Below, piece after piece: positions 42,048 through 48,968 of a stretch of DNA of 64,000 bases; position 1 is the stretch's first letter, and each line of letters opens with the position of its first letter. The position numbers were made by a program, and so were the translations under genes. The DNA is from Streptomyces sp. NBC_00775. GTDB taxonomy: Bacteria; Actinomycetota; Actinomycetes; Streptomycetales; Streptomycetaceae. Location: positions 8,618,001 to 8,682,000 of the forward strand of contig NZ_CP108938.1 in the NCBI RefSeq assembly GCF_036347135.1, given 5' to 3'. Under the pieces are notes generated by a model that was not told where the DNA came from, did no database searches, and saw only the letters and a list, made by a program, of their open reading frames with translations.

Positions 42048-45000
42048 TCAGGCGAAGACGTCCTGCTGGTAGTGCTCGTCGGCTTCGAGCTGGGCGAGCC
42101 ACTGCTGGGCGGTTTCGTCGTCGCTGCCGGTCCGCTGGCGGTGAATCGCGGCGAGGGCCTCGCGGACGGCGGGTGCCATGCGGCGGCCGTCACCGCAGAC
42201 GTAGATGTACGCGCCGTCCTCGATGGCCTGCCACACCGTGTCGGCGGCGCCCGCGATGGCGTTCTGCACGAACCGGGCCGGGTGGCCGCTCACCGCGGAG
42301 AAGGCGGTGTGGACCTGTGCGATCCCGGACTGCTCCCAGGCCTGCATCTCCTGGCGGTAGAAGTAGTCGTGCTCCGGGTGGCGGCAGCCGACGAAGACCT
42401 GCGACAGGCCCACCTCGGTACCGTTCTCCTGCTGCGAGGCGCGCTCCTCCAGGAATCCGCGCAGCGGCGCGATGCCGGTGCCGGGGCCGATGAGGATCAG
42501 CGGCGTGGCGGGGTCGGCCGGCGGGGCGAAGGTCGGGGAGGGCACGCGCACGTAGCCGTAGAAGACGTCTCCGGGCTCGAGTCCGGCGATGTAGGAGGAG
42601 CAGGTGCCGCGGTACTGGCCGTCACCGGACAGGGCCGGGCCTTCCAGCAGGCCCACAGTCAGGCGCACGTGGCGCGGGTTGGCCAGCGGGGCGGAGGAGA
42701 TGGAGTAGAAGCGGGGACGGATCGGCCCCGTCATCTCCAGGAAAACGGCCAGCGGCAGTTCGACCGCGGGGAAGCGCTCCAGCAGGCCCAGCACGGAGAT
42801 GCGCTTGCCGAGGATCTCGTTCTGGTAGCGCTCCTCGGCTTCCTCGGTGTCGGCGGTGTAGGCCTGCAGCTGCGGCCGGGTCCACGGGCACTCGGTGTGC
42901 TCGGCCAGGATGCGCACCTGGGTGCGGGTCGCCACGTCCTGCAGCTCCAGGAACTCGGTGAGGAGCAGGCCTGCGGTGACGGGGGTGCCTACCGGCAGGT
43001 GGGTGCGGCCGCCGGCCGGCTGGTCCAGCCGCAGGACCTGGTCGCGGTCGACGCCGAGGCGGGCGAGGGCGCGGCCCACCAGTGCCGGCTCGTTCTTGGC
43101 GAAGACGGCCAGGTGGTTGCCGGTGTCGTAGGTGACACCCTCGGGGAGCTCGATGGTGATGGACTTCGCCGACGGGCGCGGCGGCTCGAGGCTGAAGTCC
43201 CACAGGCCGGTCGCGTCGGCCACGAGTTCCTCGTTGGCCACCACCGTGAGGGGGTAGGCCTGCTCGGAGACGATCGCGGGGCGCACGTCCGCCTCGGTGA
43301 GCAGCTGGACCTGGTAGCGCGGGCCGCTCGCGTCGGAGGTGTCGGCGGCGTACTCCTCGGCCAGGGTGGTCCACAGGGTGTCCATCCACCGAGTGGCCAT
43401 GCCGTCGAAGTCACCGGCGGCGTCGGCGATGCCGCGCTCGATGACGGAGGTGGCGCCGGCGGCCAGCAGGCCTTCCTCGATCCGCTTGGGGAAGGCCTGG
43501 TAGGTGGCCACCCACTGGGTGTTACCGGCGCCCAGCAGCGCGTACCGCACGTTCGACAGCGAGCCCTCGGGCAGTCCTGCGGCGAGCAGGTCGTCGAAAC
43601 GCTGGGCGTTGTCGGGGGCCTTGCCGTTGTAGCTGGCGGCGACGACGGTGAGCAGGCCCTCGGTGGGCAGGTTGTCGCCCAGTTCGTCCAGGCTCATCAG
43701 CGTGGTGCCGAAGCCGGAGCGCTCACCGCGGTCGGCGATGGTGCGCGCCAGGTCCTCGCACGAGCCCAGGCTGGAGGCGTAGGCGACGGTCAGGTTCACC
43801 CCGACGCCGCTGACCGCGGCCTGCGCCTGCGTGTCGTCGGTCTGCAGGTCCGCGGCTCCGAAAACGGTCCGCTGGTGTTCCTGACGGCGACGGACGACCA
43901 GCTGGAAGTCGCCGGGCTTGCGCGTCAGCGCCTCCCGAACGTCCATCTTGTAGTCGCCGGTGTCGGAGAACTTGAACTTCTGCAGCACCAGCGCCAGGGC
44001 CAGACGGGCCTCGGTGAGTGCGAACTGCCGACCGATGCAGGCACGCACGCCATTGCCGAACGGCTTGTAGGCGTGCGGGTGCTGCTGGGCGCGGTTCTCC
44101 GGCAGCCATCGGTCGATGTCGAACTCCTCCGGCCGGTCCCACGCCTTGGGGTGGGAGTGCAGCGCGCCCATGAGGATGTTGGCCCTGGTTCCCTTCTTCA
44201 GCTCATACCGGCCGCCGATGACGGTGTCCTCCAGCGGCGCCTTGGCGATCAGCGGGATGGGAGCCCACAGGCGCAGGGTCTCCTCCAGGATCCGCGGGAT
44301 GACGTCCAGCTGCATGATCGTGTCGTAGTCCGGGACCGTGTCGCCGGGCAGCAGGCGGTCCACCTCGGCGTAGGCCTGGGCCAGCACGTGCGGGTTACGC
44401 ATCAGCGAGTACGTGGCAAACGACAGCAGACCACTGGTGGTCTCATGACCTGCGATCAGGAACGTCACCACCTGGTCACGGACGTTGTCGTCCGCCAGCA
44501 GCCTGCCGGTCTCCGGGTCGGTGGCCTCCAGCATCAGGCCGAGCAGGTCCTCCTCACCGCTGCCCTTGCCCTGACGGCGCTCCTTGATCACGCTCTCGAC
44601 CAGGTCGCGCATCAGCTGGATGTTCTCGCCGTACTTCTTGTCGTCGGCCTTACGGAGCTTGGTCATCATCGGCAGCTCCTGGGAGCGCCGCATCGACTCG
44701 ATCAGCGCCTCCAGCAGCGCATTGAGGAAGGGGTGCAGCTCCTCCTTGTCGAAGGACTGGAACCGGTAGCCGAACCCCGACAGGGCGATGGTGTCGAGCG
44801 TCAGGCGGGTGTAGTCGTCGGTGATGTTGACCGGCTGACCCTCCCTGCGCTCCCACTTGCCCGCCAGGTTCTGGGCGACCTCCAGCATCTGCCCGAAGTA
44901 GGCCTTCATGGCCCGCTGGCTGAAGGCCGGCAGGAGGACACGGTGCGCCATGCCCCATTCCTCTTCGTGCTGGTGGGCCGTGAACAGACCCGCCCCCGTG

Positions 45001-45263
45001 AAGTCCCGGACGTGGTGCAGCGGCGTCTTCTCGATCTGCTTGAAGAACCGTGTCTCGTCGCAGACCTCGGCCACCAGGTCCGGGTCGTAGACGAAGACCT
45101 GCTCGACGCCGGCGATGTCCATGCCATAGAGGCCCTCGGGGAACCGCTTGGACAGCTCACCGAAGTACTCCACCGGGTTGGTGCTGGGGATCTGCGGCGT
45201 GTGGCCGAGCAGGGGTATCCCGCGCGGGGACCGAATGGGGCGAAGGTCGTTCGACGTGGTCAT
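42048..45263 (-). CDS. CYP102-like self-sufficient P450 / P450-reductase fusion
   Basis: 1071 aa, close to P450 BM3 (1048 aa). Haem domain about 1-460: I-helix FLIAGHETTSGLLSF, ExxR motif ILEETLRLW, haem-binding loop FGNGVRACIGRQ. The FMN domain (about 490-640) starts LTVAYASSLGSCEDLA. The FAD/NADPH reductase follows, with RPRFYSISSAPL and ILIGPGTGIAPLRGF. Such fusions hydroxylate fatty acids or similar chains using NADPH and O2 with no separate redox partner. ATG with AAAGGAG 7 nt upstream. Divergent from a TetR gene with palindromes between, which parallels the TetR-type FatR control of a Bacillus CYP102. No lesion seen. Confidence 0.93.
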   Translation of the reverse strand: MTTSNDLRPIRSPRGIPLLGHTPQIPSTNPVEYFGELSKRFPEGLYGMDIAGVEQVFVYDPDLVAEVCDETRFFKQIEKTPLHHVRDFTGAGLFTAHQHEEEWGMAHRVLLPAFSQRAMKAYFGQMLEVAQNLAGKWERREGQPVNITDDYTRLTLDTIALSGFGYRFQSFDKEELHPFLNALLEALIESMRRSQELPMMTKLRKADDKKYGENIQLMRDLVESVIKERRQGKGSGEEDLLGLMLEATDPETGRLLADDNVRDQVVTFLIAGHETTSGLLSFATYSLMRNPHVLAQAYAEVDRLLPGDTVPDYDTIMQLDVIPRILEETLRLWAPIPLIAKAPLEDTVIGGRYELKKGTRANILMGALHSHPKAWDRPEEFDIDRWLPENRAQQHPHAYKPFGNGVRACIGRQFALTEARLALALVLQKFKFSDTGDYKMDVREALTRKPGDFQLVVRRRQEHQRTVFGAADLQTDDTQAQAAVSGVGVNLTVAYASSLGSCEDLARTIADRGERSGFGTTLMSLDELGDNLPTEGLLTVVAASYNGKAPDNAQRFDDLLAAGLPEGSLSNVRYALLGAGNTQWVATYQAFPKRIEEGLLAAGATSVIERGIADAAGDFDGMATRWMDTLWTTLAEEYAADTSDASGPRYQVQLLTEADVRPAIVSEQAYPLTVVANEELVADATGLWDFSLEPPRPSAKSITIELPEGVTYDTGNHLAVFAKNEPALVGRALARLGVDRDQVLRLDQPAGGRTHLPVGTPVTAGLLLTEFLELQDVATRTQVRILAEHTECPWTRPQLQAYTADTEEAEERYQNEILGKRISVLGLLERFPAVELPLAVFLEMTGPIRPRFYSISSAPLANPRHVRLTVGLLEGPALSGDGQYRGTCSSYIAGLEPGDVFYGYVRVPSPTFAPPADPATPLILIGPGTGIAPLRGFLEERASQQENGTEVGLSQVFVGCRHPEHDYFYRQEMQAWEQSGIAQVHTAFSAVSGHPARFVQNAIAGAADTVWQAIEDGAYIYVCGDGRRMAPAVREALAAIHRQRTGSDDETAQQWLAQLEADEHYQQDVFA

Positions 45264-45328
45264 GGCTTGCTCCTTTGTGCGGAGAGGGATGGGCAAGGGT
45301 GCCGGTCGATGCGCGGTGCACCACAGAA

Positions 45329-45367
45329 ACATACGCCGTATGGAAAAGAACCATACGCCGTATGGAA
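45329..45367. promoter_or_regulatory. paired palindromic operators, site group 3a (P450 side)
   Basis: 45329-45343 is ACATACGCCGTATGG. 45349-45367 is AACCATACGCCGTATGGAA. Centres 22 bp apart, two helical turns. They lie 66-104 bp upstream of the CYP102-like start, where a bound repressor would cover the promoter. Confidence 0.75.
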
Positions 45368-45426
45368 CGTCGAGCGCAACCCGGGTCGCGGAAGTGTTTG
45401 CTCCGTCACTGCATGGTCCAGCTCAT

Positions 45427-45466
45427 TTCCGTACACCGTACGAAACCGATACCGTACGGCGTATGA
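45427..45466. promoter_or_regulatory. palindromic operators, site group 3b (TetR side, over the start codon)
   Basis: 45427-45444 holds TTCCGTACACCGTACGAA, and 45452-45466 holds CCGTACGGCGTATGA, which includes the ATG of the TetR gene at 45463. Spacing about 23 bp. These are the variant, probably weaker, members of the family and suggest autoregulation. Confidence 0.68.
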
Positions 45467-46221
45467 CAAAGGCGAAGCTTCCCCCGCGGGGAACAAGGAA
45501 GAGAGACGTGCCCCTGACTGAGACCGGGATCTATGCGGCCGCCCTGCGGCTCATCGACGCGGACGGGGTCGACGCGCTCACCATGCGCAAACTCGCGACC
45601 GCTCTGGATGCGAACCCGATGTCGCTGTACCACCACGTACCGAACAAGGGCGCCCTGCTGCGCGGCGTGGCGAGGACGGTCGGCGCCCAGTTCCGCACCG
45701 TGACCCTGGAAGACGCTGCCTGGCAGGAGCGCATCCGCCTGCTCGCCACAGATTTCCGGACGCTGGCACACCGCCACCCCAACCTCATGGCCTACTCGTT
45801 CAGCCAGCCGGACTTCATCCAGCCCGAAGACCCGTTCTGGGCTGCGCTCACCGCGACACTGGACGCCGCAGGGGTGCCGCACTCAGAGATCCGGCCGATC
45901 GCCGCTCTCCTGTGCGCGGTCGTCATCGGTGTCCTCACCGCCGAACTCAACGGCGCGCTTCACCAGTGGTCGAACCTCGAGCCCGCCGCCCCCGCTGCCG
46001 GCGAAGACGGGCCCGCGGACGCAGGCCCGGAGGAGGACCGCATGTTCCGCCTGGTGCTGGACACGATCATCACGGGCCTGGACAGCCGGCTCATCACCGA
46101 TGGTGACGGCCAGGGCGCCGGCCGAGGCATTGCGACTGAGGCAGGCCCTTGGCCGAGCGAGCCGAGCTTTGTCCCAAGGCAGCAATCAGTGCCCAGCTCG
46201 CGATGGCCGGGCCCAGTCTGA
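45463..46221 (+). CDS. TetR-family regulator, paralog B, divergent from the CYP102-like gene
   Basis: 252 aa. Helix-turn-helix MRKLATALDANPMSLYHHVP, identical in that stretch to paralog A at 39211. The body is similar (FIQPEDPFWAALTATLDAAG). The C-terminal 35 residues are longer and low-complexity than in paralog A and may include read-through of eroded sequence. The ATG sits inside a palindromic operator with no ribosome site, so leaderless translation is likely. It probably represses the P450/dehydrogenase cassette and itself, and perhaps the secreted-peptide units that carry the same sites. Inducer unknown; a fatty acid would fit the CYP102 target. Confidence 0.88.
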   Translation: MTKAKLPPRGTRKRDVPLTETGIYAAALRLIDADGVDALTMRKLATALDANPMSLYHHVPNKGALLRGVARTVGAQFRTVTLEDAAWQERIRLLATDFRTLAHRHPNLMAYSFSQPDFIQPEDPFWAALTATLDAAGVPHSEIRPIAALLCAVVIGVLTAELNGALHQWSNLEPAAPAAGEDGPADAGPEEDRMFRLVLDTIITGLDSRLITDGDGQGAGRGIATEAGPWPSEPSFVPRQQSVPSSRWPGPV

Positions 46222-46562
46222 TCCTGCCGGCCGTGGGCCGAGTCGATCTGATGGTGTACACGTCGGCGGATCCACGTGCGCGCTCTACGGGCACAACCTG
46301 CCCTACGCTGCCCGCGCTCTGGCCTGCGAGTTGCTCGGTATATTCGTGAGCGGGTGGGTCTGGCGACCGCGGCCGCCACCCGCAGCACCGCGGTCCGGGA
46401 TGCTGTGACAGTCCTCCTTGGCGCTGCTCACAAGCTCGTGCGCGAGGCCACCCGGATCGGCGCTCAGGGCAACGTCGTCGTCACGTTCGTCGCCGCCGGC
46501 TACGGTCAGTTGCTGTCATTGCCGGTGTTGGATCTCGAAGTGAGTCGACTCCAGCGGGAGTT
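46222..46562. other. non-coding or eroded stretch
   Basis: About 340 bp after TetR paralog B. A rightward frame (46276-46716) with VLLGAAHKLVREATRIGAQG is open, but it overlaps the pseudogene that follows and has no ribosome site. No family recognised; most likely decayed coding DNA. Confidence 0.35.
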
Positions 46563-46867
46563 GGGCCAGCCGAAGCCTCCGGTGCCGCCGTTCAGGTCGG
46601 GGGGCGCATGCGCGGCGCCTGCGGGCTGCCGTCATAAACGGCCACCTCGATGCCGTCCAGGTGCGCGGTCAGGCCCAGGGTCCAGGTGCCGCCGCCGTGG
46701 CGCAGGGCGTTGGTGACGAGCTCCGAGACGACCAGGACCATGCTGTCGCCGGACTCGGCTGCGATCGGATGTACGAGACCTTCGAGGAAGTCCCGGGCGC
46801 TCTGGCGTGCGCCGACGACGGATGTCGCGGAACGGGCGGTTGCGACGTGGACGCTCGTCGTGTCCAT
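46563..46867 (-). pseudogene. frameshifted RsbW-like anti-sigma kinase (HATPase)
   Basis: On the minus strand the ATG at 46867 begins a short HATPase protein with VLVVSELVTNALRHGGGTW (N-box) and VAVYDGS (G1). The frame then stops at MRPPT. Shifting one base within the run of six G's at 46599-46604 restores DLNGGTGGFGW, the expected continuation, so an insertion in that run broke the gene. Beyond GFGWP the expected ending is also lost. In Streptomyces such proteins bind anti-sigma partners or sigma factors. Probably inactive; a sequencing slip in the homopolymer would repair only the first lesion. Confidence 0.7.
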
Positions 46868-47393
46868 CAGGGTCACCCTGATCCCTGGATCGTCGCTCTG
46901 TGCGCTGCTTGTGCCCCGGCCTGTGCCCGTTGACCCGGACCGTTCTTGCGCCTGCCCACGTCGCTGTTCGAGGTCGATCACTTCCGTGCCGAACAGACCC
47001 TCACGCACGTTGCCCGGAACGCTTCAGCGTCCCGGGCAACATCGCCTTCAGGTCTTCCGGCTCCCAAGCCCTGCCACACCCGTGGTCCCTCACCCAAACC
47101 AGTTGGATCACTACAGCGTGGCGAGAGAACCGAAGCGAAGATCAAGAGACCACAACTGTCGCCAGGCGGTTTCTCAGCGCGCCACTTGGCCGTAGCTATA
47201 CGAGACCAGGGCCGCACAGAAGACTCTCTCGTCAGAACGCAACTGAGCAGCCCGACTCCTTCAGCCCATCGCCGTCCACACGGGTGGAACGTGTGCGTCA
47301 GGTGATGCAACGACGGGCGACTTGATCACGAATTACCGCGGCATGCGGATCGACCTTCGACTGTGTGGGTCACTTCGAGCGGCTCGGTACCTG
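46868..47393. other. gap of about 526 bp, no gene seen
   Basis: The pseudogene frame extends upstream to 47008 without conserved sequence. The rest has no supported reading frame, repeat or terminator. Confidence 0.4.
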
Positions 47394-47723
47394 TCACCGC
47401 AAGGGTGAGTCGGCGGTGGGCGTCAGCACGGACTCGGCGACATCGGCGATCTGGCTGATGTCGAAGCCTTCCATGTCGGCGCGGAACTCAGGGCTGGCCA
47501 GGTACGCCTGCAGCCGTTCCTGAACGTCGTCGGCGTCCCGGTAGGACACGAGGGCGTACAGCTGGGGCGCCTCACTCCCGGGAGCCGCGGGCACCGTCCA
47601 GACGCCGTGTGTGGCGATCCTGTGCTTGGCCATACCGGGAATGTGCTTGGACCAGATGTTCTCGTAGGCGACGAGCGCCTCAGGGCTGCGCAGTGTGTAG
47701 ACACGAAGCTGGTACTGGGACAT
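47394..47723 (-). CDS. NIPSNAP-family small protein
   Basis: 109 aa. MSQYQLRVYTLRSPEALVAY and a later QLYALVSYRDADDVQERLQA give the ferredoxin-like alpha/beta pattern of the NIPSNAP/Dabb group, small proteins often found with catabolic enzymes. The ATG at 47723 has GGAAAGAGAG upstream. It lies 70 bp after the truncated SsgA-like gene on the same strand and may share its operator-controlled promoter. Precise role unknown. Confidence 0.82.
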   Translation of the reverse strand: MSQYQLRVYTLRSPEALVAYENIWSKHIPGMAKHRIATHGVWTVPAAPGSEAPQLYALVSYRDADDVQERLQAYLASPEFRADMEGFDISQIADVAESVLTPTADSPLR

Positions 47724-47793
47724 GAACTCTCTTTCCTTCTCTTCTGTGGCCGGAGCAAAGATCCCCATCCGCACGGCGGTTGGGAGGCTTCTC

Positions 47794-48135
47794 TCAGCCT
47801 TTTGCAAACAGGTTCGCCAGTGCGAGGTCCCAGTCGATGTGTCCGGACTCGGCACCCCGTGGCACAAGCGCCTCCGTGTTCTCCAGGAAGGCCTTGACGT
47901 CCTGCACGGGAACCTCGAGCAAGGCGGTGCCCGAGGGAGACCCGAGGGCGATGTACATCGCATGGTCACCACGGCCGACGGCCGGCCAGACCCGGACGTC
48001 CCCACAGCCTGCGGAACCCGTCAGGCCATCGGCCAGAAGATCACGCCCCAGGACCCATTCGGCCAGCTCGTCCGTGTCGGTGAAGAAGGCGGCACGGACG
48101 GCATAGGGATCAGTGGGCTCGTACCGCAGGCTCAT
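47794..48135 (-). CDS. N-terminally truncated SsgA-like protein
   Basis: 113 aa. LRYEPTDPYAVRAAF, WVLGRDLLADGL, DVRVWP and LLEVPVQDVKAFLENTEALV match the SsgA-like protein at 30121-30543, but the first 27 residues (two beta strands of the normal domain) are missing. The ATG overlaps the stop of a tiny signal-peptide frame (GCATGA), so it could be translated by coupling. With an edge strand gone it is probably defective, though expression cannot be excluded. It looks like the product of a deletion that joined a secreted-peptide gene to an SsgA-like gene. Confidence 0.68.
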   Translation of the reverse strand: MSLRYEPTDPYAVRAAFFTDTDELAEWVLGRDLLADGLTGSAGCGDVRVWPAVGRGDHAMYIALGSPSGTALLEVPVQDVKAFLENTEALVPRGAESGHIDWDLALANLFAKG

Positions 48136-48206
48136 GCGAGAACGGCGACACCCGCGACCGCCATGGAGAAAGCGGCGACAGTAACGCGCCTCGTGAGCTT
48201 CTTCAT
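48132..48206 (-). pseudogene. signal-peptide stub of a secreted small protein
   Basis: 24 codons: MKKLTRRVTVAAFSMAVAGV then AVLA and a stop. A clean Sec signal with GGAAGGAAAG upstream, but no mature protein. It stands where the secreted-protein gene stands in the intact unit at 30702-31019, with its stop overlapping the truncated SsgA-like start. Read as the 5' scar of a deleted gene. A functional leader peptide that couples translation is the alternative. Confidence 0.6.
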
Positions 48207-48290
48207 GGTCTTTCCTTCCCGATTGGTGCGATCTGCGCTATCGGCTGCATGCAGGCGAACTGCGGCGCCTGGCGTGGCCCGAGCAGACTC

Positions 48291-48343
48291 TTCCATACGG
48301 CGTATGGAAGTACTCCCTCAGAATTACCATACGGCGTATGGAA
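48291..48343. promoter_or_regulatory. paired palindromic operators, site pair 4 (best matches)
   Basis: 48291-48309 is TTCCATACGGCGTATGGAA, a perfect 19-bp palindrome. 48325-48343 is TACCATACGGCGTATGGAA. Their 34-bp spacing is nearly that of pair 1 at 31180. They lie 85-137 bp upstream of the stub/SsgA-like/NIPSNAP unit. Likely strongest sites of the TetR paralogs. Confidence 0.78.
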
Positions 48344-48715
48344 CTGTCGAGGCGGCGATAATGGCCCGCACGGCCGGCAGCGGCATAAACAGCTCGACGT
48401 CCTCGCCCAGACCGCGTCGGCCGCCTGGACGAAGTCCGCCTGGCCTTCGAGAAGATGCTCACCTGAACCGACCATCTCGGGCTCTGCACCGCGGAGATCA
48501 GCCACACCGGCGAGCAACTTGCCAGCTATTCCCGGGCGTTCATCCACCTTTCCCTTTGGCGTGACCTTCGGACTCGACCACGTCCTGGGCTGAGCCCTCG
48601 CCCCTGAGAGACGAGCTGCCCGGGATTTCCGTCTCCGGAGCCGTGGCATGCGGGCGCCCGGGTCCGGCCCCATGCTGGAAACGAGGGGGGTGCGACAACG
48701 GAGGGAGTGGTGGGG
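48344..48715. other. 372-bp stretch upstream of the ferredoxin gene, no gene seen
   Basis: Contains the promoter region of the ferredoxin/reductase/P450 operon. No open frame with recognisable motifs; a fragment reading RSSTFPFGVTFGLDHVLG could be decayed coding DNA. Confidence 0.4.
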
Positions 48716-48952
48716 ATGCAGACCGTTGTGGATCTCACGCGCTGCCAGGGCTATGCCCAATGCGTGTTCCTCGCGCCGGAGGTGTTCCAGCTGCACGGGG
48801 AGGAGGGGTTGCTGTACGCCACGGCCGTACCCGACGACCAGATCGAGCGCGTACGCCAGGCCGCGGCGGCGTGCCCGGTGCAGGCGATCCTCCTCGGCGA
48901 GGAGGTGAGCGCCGGTGCCCGGTGCAGGCGATCCTCCTCGGCGAGGAGGTGA
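48716..48952 (+). CDS. [3Fe-4S]-type ferredoxin with altered C-terminus
   Basis: 78 aa. Cluster cysteines in CQGYAQC and AACPVQA, as in P450-linked ferredoxins of about 65 aa. The 3' end is changed by a 44-bp tandem duplication. Without it the protein would end in GEEVSAGAR with its stop overlapping the reductase start. With it the frame shifts and adds CRRSSSARR, including a new Cys and a basic tail. It carries electrons from the reductase (7 bp downstream) to the P450 in the same operon. ATG with GGAGGGAG about 9 nt upstream. Confidence 0.85.
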   Translation: MQTVVDLTRCQGYAQCVFLAPEVFQLHGEEGLLYATAVPDDQIERVRQAAAACPVQAILLGEEVSAGARCRRSSSARR

Positions 48953-48968
48953 GCGCCGGTGCCCGGTG
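48871..48968. repeat. 44-bp tandem duplication at the ferredoxin/reductase junction
   Basis: Copies 48871-48914 and 48915-48958 appear identical (start GTGCCCGGTGCAGGCGATCC), followed by a 10-bp partial third copy, GTGCCCGGTG, which contains the reductase start codon. 44 is not a multiple of 3, so the duplication changes the ferredoxin frame and separates two genes that formerly overlapped. Confidence 0.9.

Noticed and set aside
46276..46716. 146-codon rightward frame after TetR paralog B
   Set aside because: No ribosome site or recognisable domain, and it runs across the RsbW-like pseudogene on the other strand.
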